NCBI RefSeq assembly: GCF_023336755.1
Contig: NZ_JALZWP010000001.1
Location: 141,959 to 205,958 of the forward strand
DNA from: Roseinatronobacter domitianus
GTDB lineage: Bacteria; Pseudomonadota; Alphaproteobacteria; Rhodobacterales; Rhodobacteraceae
Direction: 5' to 3'
DNA: 64,000 nucleotides
Of this stretch, positions 45,637 through 54,362 are shown one piece after another. A model generated the notes under the pieces. The model was given only the letters and a program-made list of their open reading frames with translations. It made no database searches and was not told where the DNA came from. The number at the start of each line of letters is the position of its first letter. Position 1 is the first letter of the stretch. The position numbers and the translations under genes were made by a program.

Positions 45637-47478
45637 ATGTCCCTGACCCCCTCTGCCCGCTATCCGCAACCGGCTTTTGATCTTGACCGCCCCAAGGGCA
45701 GACAGGATCTGGGCGATCTGCCCGTTTGGGATTTTTCCAGCCTGTATGCCGCGCCGGATGCGCCGGAAGTCGCCCGTGATTTCGAATGGCTTGAGCAGGA
45801 ATGTTCCAGCTTTGCCGCCGATTACGAAGGCAAGCTTGCCGGGTCGGATGCCGCCAGCTTGTTGAACTGCGTGACCCGGTATGAGCAGATTGAACAGGTT
45901 GCCGGGCGGCTGATGTCGTTTTTCGGGCTGCGCTATTACCAGAACACGGTCGATCCCGCCCGCGCCAAGGCCATGTCCGATGCGCAGGACCGTGTGACCA
46001 CGGCCACGACCCCGCTGGTGTTCTTCGCGTTGGAGCTGAACCGTATTCCCGATGCGGAATTCGACGCCAAGCTGGATGCGAATCCCGATCTGGCGCGGTA
46101 TCGCCCGGTATTCGAGCGGATGCGCGCCATGCGCCCGCATCAATTATCCGACGAATTGGAGAAATTCCTGCACGATCAGTCCACCGTCGGCGCGGCTGCG
46201 TGGAACCGCTTGTTCGATGAAACCATGGCGGGGCTGGAATTTCCGGTAGAGGGAGAGGACGAACCGCTTGGGCTGGAATCCACGCTGAACCTGCTGACTG
46301 ATCGCGACCGCGACCGCCGCGAAGCGGGTGCGCGGGCGCTTGCCGAAGCGTTCGGCGCGAATATCCGGCTGTTTGCGCGGGTGCATAATACGCTCGCCAA
46401 GGAAAAAGAAATCGAGGATCGCTGGCGCAAAATGCCCAGCCCGCAGCATGGGCGGCATCTGGCCAACCATGTCGAACCCGAAGTTGTGCAAGCGTTGCGC
46501 GATGCGGTTGTCGCGGCCTATCCGAAGCTGTCGCACCGCTATTACGCGCTGAAAGCCAAGTGGCTGGGGCTGGACGAATTGCAGGTCTGGGACCGCAACG
46601 CGCCGCTGCCAACCGAAGCCGCGCGCACGATAGCCTGGCCAGAGGCGCAGGATATGGTGCTGGATGCCTATGCCGGGTTTTCACCCAAGCTGGCCGATCT
46701 GGCGGCACCTTTTTTCGAGCGTGGCTGGATTGATGCCGCCGTCACACCGGGCAAGGCACCCGGCGCCTTTGCCCATCCCACCGTGACCGACGCGCACCCG
46801 TTCGTTATGCTGAACTACCTGGGCAAGCCGCGTGACGTGATGACGCTGGCGCATGAACTGGGGCACGGGGTGCATCAACGATTGGCCGCGGGGCAGGGGG
46901 AGTTACTGTCTTCGACCCCGCTGACGCTGGCGGAAACCGCCAGTGTCTTTGGCGAAATGCTGACCTTCCGCCGGATGCTGGCCAAGGCCTCCACCAAGGA
47001 AGAACGCAAGACCCTGCTGGCTGGCAAGGTAGAGGACATGATTAACACCGTGGTCCGCCAGATCGCGTTTTACGATTTCGAATGCAAGCTGCACGACGCG
47101 CGGCGCGGCGGGGAGTTGACGCCCGACGACATTAACGCGCTGTGGATGAGCGTGCAGGCCGAAAGCCTTGGGCCGGTCTTTACCTATATGGAGGGGTATG
47201 AAACCTTCTGGTCCTACATCCCGCATTTCGTGCATTCGCCGTTTTACGTTTACGCCTATGCCTTCGGCGACGGCTTGGTGAACGCGCTTTATGCGGTTTA
47301 CGAAGAACAGCCCGAGGGCTTTCAGGACAAGTATTTCGAAATGCTGGCCGCAGGCGGGTCCAAGCACCACAAAGACCTGTTGGCCCCGTTCGGGCTGGAT
47401 GCATCGGACCCCGCTTTCTGGGATAAGGGTCTGAGCATGATCGCAGGCTTCATCGACGAATTGGAAGCGATGGAGTGA
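45637..47478 (+). CDS. pepF: oligoendopeptidase F, M3 family
   Basis: A 613-residue cytosolic zinc peptidase. The metal motif HELGHG falls near residue 406, followed by a conserved Glu in LTLAETASVFGEM. The N-terminal part (WDFSSLYAAPDAPEVARDF) is the family's helical lid. It degrades peptides of about 5-20 residues. TTGGAG, 7 bases from the ATG at 45637, decides the start; an in-frame ATG at 45616 is weaker. A hairpin begins 1 base after the stop. Confidence 0.93.
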   Translation: MSLTPSARYPQPAFDLDRPKGRQDLGDLPVWDFSSLYAAPDAPEVARDFEWLEQECSSFAADYEGKLAGSDAASLLNCVTRYEQIEQVAGRLMSFFGLRYYQNTVDPARAKAMSDAQDRVTTATTPLVFFALELNRIPDAEFDAKLDANPDLARYRPVFERMRAMRPHQLSDELEKFLHDQSTVGAAAWNRLFDETMAGLEFPVEGEDEPLGLESTLNLLTDRDRDRREAGARALAEAFGANIRLFARVHNTLAKEKEIEDRWRKMPSPQHGRHLANHVEPEVVQALRDAVVAAYPKLSHRYYALKAKWLGLDELQVWDRNAPLPTEAARTIAWPEAQDMVLDAYAGFSPKLADLAAPFFERGWIDAAVTPGKAPGAFAHPTVTDAHPFVMLNYLGKPRDVMTLAHELGHGVHQRLAAGQGELLSSTPLTLAETASVFGEMLTFRRMLAKASTKEERKTLLAGKVEDMINTVVRQIAFYDFECKLHDARRGGELTPDDINALWMSVQAESLGPVFTYMEGYETFWSYIPHFVHSPFYVYAYAFGDGLVNALYAVYEEQPEGFQDKYFEMLAAGGSKHHKDLLAPFGLDASDPAFWDKGLSMIAGFIDELEAME

Positions 47479-47528
47479 TATAGCGCCCCCCGCGCCACCT
47501 GTGTTGACGCGCGGCGTGGGGGGCTATA
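47479..47528. other. long hairpin after pepF overlapping the metZ promoter
   Basis: Starting 1 base after the pepF stop, TATAGC (47479-47484) pairs with GCTATA (47523-47528), continuing through a C-run (47486-47490) opposite a G-run (47518-47522). There is no T-run after it, so it is at best a weak terminator. It includes the -35 and most of the -10 of the next promoter. Confidence 0.6.
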
Positions 47529-47530
47529 AT
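47504..47530 (+). promoter_or_regulatory. sigma-70 promoter of metZ
   Basis: TTGACG (47504-47509) and a perfect TATAAT (47525-47530) are separated by 15 bases, slightly short. Transcription would start near 47537, about 20 bases before the SAM-II aptamer. Confidence 0.65.
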
Positions 47531-47554
47531 CAGGCGTATGTGCGGCAGCGCCGC

Positions 47555-47610
47555 GCCGTGGCGATTTGTCACCCGATTGCGGGCCACGTTAATCCATCCG
47601 CTAAAGAGGT
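47555..47610 (+). ncRNA. SAM-II riboswitch
   Basis: The aptamer has helix P1 as CGTGGC (47557-47562) with GCCACG (47583-47588), the conserved GATTT just inside it, then TTAAT and GCTAAAGAGG in the 3' segment (47589-47609). ACC in the loop (47571-47573) can pair with GGT (47608-47610) for the pseudoknot. It binds S-adenosylmethionine. It lies upstream of metZ, with a terminator between, so SAM would reduce expression of this methionine gene. Confidence 0.9.
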
Positions 47611-47617
47611 CTGGGTC

Positions 47618-47651
47618 CAACCCCGGCCTACTGTAGGTTCGGGGGTTTTTT
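47618..47651 (+). terminator. terminator in metZ leader (riboswitch expression platform)
   Basis: AACCCCGG at the left arm pairs with the right CGGGGGTT arm, with an inner CCTAC/GTAGG stem, followed by six Ts at 47646-47651. Its left arm begins about 9 bases after the aptamer end. An antiterminator was not defined by eye, so the mechanism (transcription or translation control) is not proved. Confidence 0.8.
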
Positions 47652-47679
47652 ATGGCCCAATGGGCCGATAGGGGCTGAT

Positions 47680-48861
47680 ATGAGCCAGGACTGGAACACG
47701 CGCACCAAACTGGTGCATCAAGGCGCTCGCCGCAGCCAATATGGTGAAGTGGCCGAAGCCATCTACATGACCCAAGGGTTCGTCTACCCCACCGCCGAAG
47801 CCGCAGAGGCGCGCTTCCTGGGTACAGGCCCGGATGAGTTCATTTATGCGCGCTACGGCAACCCGACGGTTGCGGCCTTTGAAGACCGCATCGCCGCCAT
47901 CGAAGGCACCGAAGACGCGTTTGCCACCGCATCCGGCATGGCCGCCGTCTCTGGCGCGCTGATGTCGATGCTGCGCACGGGCGATCATGTGGTCGCGGCG
48001 CGGGCGCTGTTCGGGTCGTGCCTGTATGTTTTGGAAAACGTGCTGGCCCGCTACGGGGTAGAGGTGACGCTGATTGACGGCACCGATCTGGACGCTTGGC
48101 GCGGCGCGATCCGCCCGGATACCAAGGCGGTTTTCCTGGAATCCATATCGAACCCCACGCTGGAGGTGATCGACCTTGAGGGCGTGGCCAAACTGGCCCA
48201 TGCGGTCGGCGCAACGGTTGTGGTCGATAATGTTTTTGCAACGCCAGTGTTCAGCCGCGCGGTCCGCCTTGGGGCGGATGTGGTGATTTATTCGGCCACC
48301 AAACACATAGACGGGCAAGGCCGCGCGCTGGGCGGTGTGATTTGCGGCACGCGCGATTTTATTCGCGGCACGGTGGAGCCCTATCTGAAACATACCGGCG
48401 GGGCGCTGTCGCCTTTCAACGCGTGGATCATGCTGAACGGCATGACCACGATGGATTTGCGCGTGCGCGCTCAGGCCGCAACCGCGCAGGCCGTGGCAGA
48501 AGCGTTGCAGGGCGATGATCGGCTTTCGCGTGTGATCTATCCCGGCTTGCCCGAGCATCCGCAACATGGCATTGCCGCGGCGCAGATGCCGGGCTTTGGC
48601 ACCGTTTTGTCCTTTGATGTGGCCGGTGGGCAGGCAGCGGCATTTCGGTTGCTGAACGCGCTGAAAATTGCCGTCATCTCCAATAATTTGGGCGATGCGC
48701 GCACGATTGCGACGCACCCGGCCACGACCACGCATCAGCGACTGCCTGACGACCAGAAGGCGCTTTTGGGTATTACGCCGGGGCTGATCCGCCTGTCGAT
48801 CGGGCTGGAAGATACATCCGACCTGATTGCCGACCTGCGCGGGGCGCTTGGCGCGATTTGA
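47680..48861 (+). CDS. metZ: O-succinylhomoserine sulfhydrylase
   Basis: A 393-residue PLP enzyme of the Cys/Met metabolism family that makes homocysteine directly from O-succinyl- or O-acetylhomoserine and sulfide. PLP lysine in SATKHIDGQGR (about residue 207); TASGMAAVSGALMS and the FATPVFSRAVRLGADVV segment are typical. It might use the acetyl ester (metY-type), but size and motifs favour metZ. Controlled by an upstream SAM-II riboswitch. A weak AGGGG site precedes the start. Confidence 0.92.
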   Translation: MSQDWNTRTKLVHQGARRSQYGEVAEAIYMTQGFVYPTAEAAEARFLGTGPDEFIYARYGNPTVAAFEDRIAAIEGTEDAFATASGMAAVSGALMSMLRTGDHVVAARALFGSCLYVLENVLARYGVEVTLIDGTDLDAWRGAIRPDTKAVFLESISNPTLEVIDLEGVAKLAHAVGATVVVDNVFATPVFSRAVRLGADVVIYSATKHIDGQGRALGGVICGTRDFIRGTVEPYLKHTGGALSPFNAWIMLNGMTTMDLRVRAQAATAQAVAEALQGDDRLSRVIYPGLPEHPQHGIAAAQMPGFGTVLSFDVAGGQAAAFRLLNALKIAVISNNLGDARTIATHPATTTHQRLPDDQKALLGITPGLIRLSIGLEDTSDLIADLRGALGAI

Positions 48862-48963
48862 CGCCAGAGAGTCGCGTCGCGTGCCGCAGGGGCCACGAAA
48901 AAAGTGGAAAAGCAGGAGCGGGCGCTTACCTATGGCTCCGACAGACAGGAAGGACGATCCCTG

Positions 48964-50055
48964 ATGAACGTGCATGTCCCCGGCCTAGAGCAGACCCCTT
49001 CGGAAGCAGAGGCGCAGGCGGCGCTGGAAACCTTGCGCCGTTTTGCCGATGGCGCGTCCGATGACGCCCGCGCGCGCGTTGAGGCGGCGGCAACCAGCCT
49101 GTTGCCAACTGTGGCTTATCCGGAATTGAGCCGCGATTACCCTGACGCGTTTCGCGCCGATGCCGTCTACAAGGCGGGCCTGCCGGATTTGCAGAACGGC
49201 CCTGCCAGCCTGATTGTGGGCGCGAAAGCCCCGATCCAGCATGTGGGCATTTCCAACTTCCGTCTGCCCATCCGCTACCACACGCGCGACAATGGCGATC
49301 TGACGCTGGAAACCTCTGTCACCGGGTCTGTCAGCCTGGAAGCAGAGAAGAAGGGCATCAACATGTCGCGCATCATGCGCAGCTTCTATGGCCACGCAGA
49401 GCGCACGTTCAGCGCCGACGTGGTGCGCGCGGCGCTGGACGACTACAAGGCCGATCTGGAAAGTTTTGACGCCCGCATCATGATGCGCTTCAGCTTCCCG
49501 GTGAAGGTGGAAAGCCTGCGCTCTGGCCTTCAGGGCTACCAGTATTACGACATCGCCATGGAAGTGGTGGACCGTGCGGGCGTGCGCCAGACCTTCATGC
49601 ATCTGGACTATGTCTATTCGTCGACCTGCCCATGCTCGCTGGAGCTAAGCGAACATGCGCGTGCCACGCGCGGACAACTGGCCACGCCGCATTCGCAGCG
49701 CTCGGTCGCGCGCATTTCGGTGCAAGTGCTGAATGGTGCTAAGCTGTGGTTCGAAGACCTGATCGACCTGTGCCGCGCTGCCGTGCCCACGGAAACGCAG
49801 GTCATGGTCAAGCGCGAGGATGAACAGGCGTTTGCCGAACTGAACGCTGCCAACCCGATTTTCGTGGAAGATGCCGCGCGCAGCTTTTGTGAGCAACTGG
49901 ACGCTGACCCGCGCATCGGGGATTTCCGGGTGCTGGCCAGCCATCAGGAAAGCCTGCACAGCCATGATGCGGTCAGCGTGCTGACACGGGGCGCGGCGTT
50001 TGATTCCGACAGTTTGGACCCACGCCTGTTCGCCAGCTTGTTCCATGTCGGCTGA
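48964..50055 (+). CDS. folE2: GTP cyclohydrolase FolE2 (type IB)
   Basis: A 363-residue enzyme that converts GTP to dihydroneopterin triphosphate, opening folate synthesis. The type IB features are visible: HVGISNFRLPI, the metal-region cysteine in YSSTCPCSLELSEH (about residue 220), and HSQRSVARISVQV. FolE2 is less zinc-dependent than FolE and often replaces it in bacteria. The ATG at 48964 follows a GGAAGGA site. No Zur box is evident in the short spacer from metZ. Confidence 0.93.
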   Translation: MNVHVPGLEQTPSEAEAQAALETLRRFADGASDDARARVEAAATSLLPTVAYPELSRDYPDAFRADAVYKAGLPDLQNGPASLIVGAKAPIQHVGISNFRLPIRYHTRDNGDLTLETSVTGSVSLEAEKKGINMSRIMRSFYGHAERTFSADVVRAALDDYKADLESFDARIMMRFSFPVKVESLRSGLQGYQYYDIAMEVVDRAGVRQTFMHLDYVYSSTCPCSLELSEHARATRGQLATPHSQRSVARISVQVLNGAKLWFEDLIDLCRAAVPTETQVMVKREDEQAFAELNAANPIFVEDAARSFCEQLDADPRIGDFRVLASHQESLHSHDAVSVLTRGAAFDSDSLDPRLFASLFHVG

Positions 50056-50080
50056 TTGAGCCTTATAACTGTCTAATTAC

Positions 50081-50109
50081 ATGGCGCGGGCCCGGTCCGC
50101 GCCATTTTT
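50081..50109 (+). terminator. rho-independent terminator of folE2
   Basis: A perfect 9-bp stem (ATGGCGCGG at 50081-50089, CCGCGCCAT at 50097-50105) with a 7-base loop, followed by four further Ts. It follows the folE2 stop by 26 bases. Confidence 0.9.
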
Positions 50110-50194
50110 GTTCTGTCTCGACGTATAATTTTGATCGGTATCGCGTGCTTTGCATTATGTGTATCAATAGACATAACAATGTTGGATCACCATC

Positions 50195-50734
50195 ATGACC
50201 AAGAATTTCCTGATCGCAGCCTGCGCTGTCATCGCCCTTGCCGGGTGTGAGATCGAGGGCGCGCCGCAATCGACCTCTCCGGCGGCGACCCCGCAGCGCG
50301 ACATTATGCCCGCGCCACAGGTTGGGACTGCCAGTGTCTCTGACACCAGCACGACCACCACCACCACCGTCAGCGGCAACACCACCATAACAGAAACGAC
50401 ATCGACCTCTGTCGGGGTGAATGCGGGGGGCCCTCTTGCGGCGCTGGCAGGTGGCGGGCAGGCTGCGAATACCGCCGCCGATTACGCAGGCAGTTGGAAC
50501 GTGACCAGCCCCAATAATCGCCAATGCCGCATGGTTTTGCGCGCGCCCGCAACAGCCGGCGCTCCGGCGATGGTGCAGAACCAAGGGTGTTTTCAGGAAT
50601 TGTTCAATGTCAGCCGCTGGAGTTTGCGCGGCAGTGAGCTGGTTCTGACCGACGGGTTCGGCAATTCGGTGGCCAGCCTGCGGCCGACAGCGCGCAACCG
50701 CCTTGAAGGTGGTGACGTGCTGATGTGGCGCTAG
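50195..50734 (+). CDS. lipoprotein with AprI/Inh-like C-terminal domain
   Basis: A 179-residue lipoprotein; the lipobox is LAGC at residues 15-18. Residues 50-75 are a Thr/Ser-rich linker. The last 85 residues (YAGSWNVTSPNNRQCRMVL, followed by QGCFQELF and SRWSLRGSELVLTD) fit the protease-inhibitor fold AprI/Inh with its disulfide-forming cysteine pair. A periplasmic inhibitor or structural role is possible. TATAAT at 50124-50129 and TTGCAT at 50150-50155 are promoter candidates. Confidence 0.65.
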   Translation: MTKNFLIAACAVIALAGCEIEGAPQSTSPAATPQRDIMPAPQVGTASVSDTSTTTTTTVSGNTTITETTSTSVGVNAGGPLAALAGGGQAANTAADYAGSWNVTSPNNRQCRMVLRAPATAGAPAMVQNQGCFQELFNVSRWSLRGSELVLTDGFGNSVASLRPTARNRLEGGDVLMWR

Positions 50735-50793
50735 GGCATCGGCCTCTATTGCGCGCTTGACAGCCGGGCGCGCAGCGACAAAGGCTGCGCGTC

Positions 50794-52242
50794 ATGTTGG
50801 ACCTTCGCCCTGTCATCTACCTGGTCGGCCTGCTGACTTTTACGCTTGGCGCGTTGATGCTGCTGCCCATGGCGCTGGACCTAAGCCGTGGCGACCCGAA
50901 TTGGCGTGGCTTTGCGCTGTCGGGGTTTGCCTCTCTCTTGGTGGGGGGGCTTTTGGCCGGGGCAACCCGCAATTCGCTGGGCGTTGGGCTTGGGCGGCGA
51001 CAGTCCTTTCTTCTGGCCAGCAGCCTTTGGCTGGTGCTGCCCGCGTTTGCATCGGTGCCCTTCATGATCGGCGCCCCGCAGGCAAGCTGGACCGATGCCT
51101 ATTTCGAGGCGATATCGGGTATGACCACAACCGGAACCACGGTGTTCGTGGGGCTGGATGACATGCCGCGCGGGGTGTTGCTGTGGCGCTCCATCCTGCA
51201 ATGGCTGGGTGGCTTGGGCATTGTTGTCGTGGCGCTGGTGTTTTTGCCGGTGCTGCGTGTGGGCGGGATGCAGCATTTCCAGTCCGAAGGGTTTGACACG
51301 CTGGGCAAGATCATGCCGCGGGTCTACGACATCTCGCGCGCGCTGTTGCAGGTCTACCTTGCGCTGACCTTGGCGGCGATCATCGCTTACATGGCGTTCG
51401 GCATGGGCGGGTTCGACGCGCTGAACCACGGACTGACAACGGTCGCCACGGGTGGGTTTTCCACCACAGACCAGTCCTTCGCGGCATTTACCGGCCCGCT
51501 GGAATATGTCTCGGTGCTGTTCATGGTGCTGGCGGGGTTACCTTTTATCCGGTTGATCCAGTTGATGGGCGGTCAACCCACGGCGTTGCTGCAAGACGTG
51601 CAGGTGCGCGCCTTCCTGCGCTGGATTGCCTATGCGGTGGGCGTGATCGTGCTGTATCGTTTCGCCACAGAAGAGGGCACGCTGCTTGATATTCTGCGCG
51701 GCACTTTGTTCAATGTGGTCACGCTGTTCACGGGCACAGGCTATGGCAGCGAGGATGTCTCGGCATGGGGTGATTTCCCGTTGATGGTGGTCATGCTGGT
51801 GGGCTTCATCGGGGCCTGCACGGCCTCTACCGGGTGTTCGCTGAAAGTGTTCCGCTTTTTGGTGCTGTTCGAGGCGATCAAGCTGCGGATGCGGCAGCTT
51901 GGCAGCCCGCATCAGGTGGTGGCGCTGCGGCTTGGGGGCAAACGGTTGGAAGAGGATGTGGTGTCCTCTGTTATTGTGATGTTCACCGCCTTTGCGGGAA
52001 TTTTCGCGCTTCTGGCCGCCGCGCTGGCGCTGAGTGGGCTGGATACCCGCACCGCCCTGACCGCCGCCTGGACCGCGATCTGCAATGTCGGTCCGGCTTT
52101 CGGGCCCGAAGTGGGGCCAACCGGCGCGGTGGATCAATTCTCGACCGTGGCGAAATGGCTGATGATGCTTGGCATGTATCTGGGCCGGCTAGAGGTTCTG
52201 GCAGTGCTGGTCCTGTTCTTCCCCCGGTTCTGGAGAAGTTAG
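50794..52242 (+). CDS. trkH: Trk-type potassium uptake protein TrkH
   Basis: A 482-residue membrane protein with four M1-P-M2 repeats; the pore signatures are visible as TTTGTTVF, ATGGFSTTD, GTGYGSED and CNVGPAFGPEVG. TrkH moves K+ with gating by the cytosolic TrkA, which is not adjacent. Downstream a glutamine amidotransferase gene begins on the very next base after the stop, so the two are probably one transcript. Confidence 0.92.
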   Translation: MLDLRPVIYLVGLLTFTLGALMLLPMALDLSRGDPNWRGFALSGFASLLVGGLLAGATRNSLGVGLGRRQSFLLASSLWLVLPAFASVPFMIGAPQASWTDAYFEAISGMTTTGTTVFVGLDDMPRGVLLWRSILQWLGGLGIVVVALVFLPVLRVGGMQHFQSEGFDTLGKIMPRVYDISRALLQVYLALTLAAIIAYMAFGMGGFDALNHGLTTVATGGFSTTDQSFAAFTGPLEYVSVLFMVLAGLPFIRLIQLMGGQPTALLQDVQVRAFLRWIAYAVGVIVLYRFATEEGTLLDILRGTLFNVVTLFTGTGYGSEDVSAWGDFPLMVVMLVGFIGACTASTGCSLKVFRFLVLFEAIKLRMRQLGSPHQVVALRLGGKRLEEDVVSSVIVMFTAFAGIFALLAAALALSGLDTRTALTAAWTAICNVGPAFGPEVGPTGAVDQFSTVAKWLMMLGMYLGRLEVLAVLVLFFPRFWRS

Positions 52243-52983
52243 ATGAAGCCGTTCCTTGTCATACAGTTGCGCCCCGAAGCGGATGTGGCAGATGACGAAT
52301 ACGCCGCCATCCTGCGGCGTGCCGGATTAGCCGCGGACGATACGCGCCGCATCCGGCTGGATCAGCAGACGCTGCCCGGCGATCTGGACCTTGGCGCGCA
52401 TAGCGGTGTCATTGTCGGGGGCGGGCCGGGATGTGTCAGCGACCCGCCAGCGAAGAAAACCCCTATGGAGGCGCGGATCGAAGCGCAAATCCTGTCGCTG
52501 ATGCCGCGCATTGCTGACAGCGGCACGCCGTTTCTGGGGTGCTGCTACGGTATCGGTATTCTGGGCCGGTTCCTTGGTGCGCCTGTTTCGCAAGACCATC
52601 ACGGCGAAGATGTCGGCCCGATCATCTGCCGCCGCCGACCAGAGGGCGCGGCTGATCCGCTGCTCGAAGGGCTGCCCGATGAAATGACCGCCCTTGTCGG
52701 CCATAAAGAGGCGCTTGACGCGCTGCCGCCCGGTGCCGTTCACTTGCTGCAAGGCGACCGCTGCCCGATCCAGATGCTGCGCTACGGTGGTCGCATTTAT
52801 GCCACGCAGTTCCACCCCGAAGCCGATGGCGCAAATTTCGCCCTGCGCATCGCGGTCTACAAGGACAAAGGCTATTTCCCACCCGAACGCGCGGCGGAGC
52901 TGACGGCGGCCTGCGCTGATGTGCGCACAGAGGCTTCGGGCCGGGTGCTTGCGAATTTCGTGCAGCATTTTGCGCGCGATTAA
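52243..52983 (+). CDS. class I glutamine amidotransferase
   Basis: A 246-residue GATase protein. The nucleophile Cys is in FLGCCYGIGIL (about residue 103) and the catalytic His/Glu pair in TQFHPEADG (about residue 190). It is GuaA-like but has no synthetase domain, so it works as a free amidotransferase or a gamma-glutamyl hydrolase with unknown substrate. Starts exactly at the base after the trkH stop. Confidence 0.85.
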   Translation: MKPFLVIQLRPEADVADDEYAAILRRAGLAADDTRRIRLDQQTLPGDLDLGAHSGVIVGGGPGCVSDPPAKKTPMEARIEAQILSLMPRIADSGTPFLGCCYGIGILGRFLGAPVSQDHHGEDVGPIICRRRPEGAADPLLEGLPDEMTALVGHKEALDALPPGAVHLLQGDRCPIQMLRYGGRIYATQFHPEADGANFALRIAVYKDKGYFPPERAAELTAACADVRTEASGRVLANFVQHFARD

Positions 52984-53043
52984 GCAAAGCTGTTGCGATC
53001 CCCGATTGCGCTTGCGCGCGGCTTGGGCTAATTCCCGCTCCAC

Positions 53044-53119
53044 GCCGGCATAGCTCAGTTGGTAGAGCAGCGGTTTTGTAAACCGAAGGTCGGGGGTTCA
53101 AGTCCCTCTGCCGGCACCA
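53044..53119 (+). tRNA. tRNA-Thr (TGT), 3' CCA encoded
   Basis: A 76-base cloverleaf with acceptor GCCGGCA/TGCCGGC, D arm GCTC/GAGC, an anticodon stem around the loop TTTGTAA and T arm GGTTCAAGTCC. The anticodon TGT decodes ACA and other Thr codons. Discriminator A and CCA are encoded. Confidence 0.96.
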
Positions 53120-53234
53120 GTCACCCGATTTGCCCGGAAAACACGCAGCCTGCATCCGCAACGGTTTGCGGCCATGGCGGGTGCAGTCGCGCCAAGGTAT
53201 AAGGGGTGACTCGGACCCAAACGAAAGCGCCGTT

Positions 53235-54362
53235 TTGACCGCAACCGCCGACCCGTCAGACGCGCCCGCGTCGCAAATCCTGGAACCTCAGCCCGCCGTG
53301 CTGGACGGGGGCGGGCAGGACTGGCAACTGTCCGGGGCGTTGACGGTGCGCTATGTTTCGGCCGTGGCAGCGGATTTGCCCCGCGCCAGCGGAACACTGG
53401 ACCTGTCGGGGCTGACACGGTTGGACACGGCAGGCGCCTATCTGCTTCACCGCCATGCCGAGCGCCTGCATATGCGCGGCGCACAGGCCGATCATGCGGC
53501 CCTGTTAGAGCGGGTCGCGGCCTCTATCCCGGAGCCGCCCGAACAAACCGCGCGAAATTGGTCACTGTCGCAGCTATTGGAAGGCATTGGCCGCATGGTC
53601 GTGAGCGGCGGCAGCTTTTTGCAAGAGATTACAGGTATGCTGGGCTTGTTCCTTGCGCGGCTGGGTCAGATAGCCCGGCATCCGGGGCAATTGCCGATGA
53701 CGGCGCTGGTTCATCACGCCGATCAGGTGGGGTGGCGCGCGGTGCCGATTGTCTCGCTTATGTCTTTTCTCATCGGGGTGGTGCTGGCCTTTCAGGGCGC
53801 TGTGCAGTTGCGCCAGTTCGGGGCCGAGATTTTCGTCGTCGACCTGATCGCCATTTCCATCTTGCGCGAATTGGGCATTCTTTTGACAGCCATCATCGTG
53901 GCAGGGCGCACCGCGTCCAGTTTTACCGCCGCGATCGGCTCCATGAAAATGCGCGAGGAAATCGACGCCATGCGCACATTGGCGATTGATCCGGCTATGG
54001 TGCTGTTCGTGCCACGTATTCTGGCGTTGCTGATTACGCTGCCCATTTTGGGCGCGGTGGCCAATTTCATGGGCCTGTTGGGCGGCGCACTGATGTCATG
54101 GATTGAACTGGGCGTGTCGCCTGCCGTCTTTCTGGCGCGTCTGCTGGCAGAAACCGGCACCAACCATGTCATGGTCGGCTTTATCAAGGCGCCGGTTTTC
54201 GCGCTTATCATCGGGGTGATCGGCTGCCATGCCGGGATGCAGGTGCGTGGCAATGCCGAAAGCCTTGGTGCCCAGACCTCTGCCGCCGTGGTGCGCGCCA
54301 TTTTCGCCGTCATCGTGGCAGATGCCCTGTTTTCTGTCTTTTTTGCCATGATGGATATCTGA
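53235..54362 (+). CDS. mlaE: MlaE-type ABC permease with N-terminal STAS-like domain
   Basis: A 375-residue subunit of an MCE/Mla lipid-transport system. The first 100 residues are STAS-like (WQLSGALTVRYVSAVAADL, LDLSGLTRLDTAGAYLLHR), followed by the MlaE permease from about residue 140, with IVAGRTASSFTAAIGSMKMREEIDAM, its hallmark. The start is uncertain: TTG at 53235 is chosen for the length, GTG at 53181 is possible, and no clear ribosome site is seen. Fused STAS-MlaE is found in some proteobacteria; in E. coli the STAS domain is the separate MlaB. Confidence 0.88.
   Translation: MTATADPSDAPASQILEPQPAVLDGGGQDWQLSGALTVRYVSAVAADLPRASGTLDLSGLTRLDTAGAYLLHRHAERLHMRGAQADHAALLERVAASIPEPPEQTARNWSLSQLLEGIGRMVVSGGSFLQEITGMLGLFLARLGQIARHPGQLPMTALVHHADQVGWRAVPIVSLMSFLIGVVLAFQGAVQLRQFGAEIFVVDLIAISILRELGILLTAIIVAGRTASSFTAAIGSMKMREEIDAMRTLAIDPAMVLFVPRILALLITLPILGAVANFMGLLGGALMSWIELGVSPAVFLARLLAETGTNHVMVGFIKAPVFALIIGVIGCHAGMQVRGNAESLGAQTSAAVVRAIFAVIVADALFSVFFAMMDI

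Noticed and set aside
48892-48910. A CCAC-GAAAAAA-GTGG hairpin after metZ as terminator
   Set aside because: Only 4 bp and no T-run; folE2 is probably read through or has a promoter nearby.
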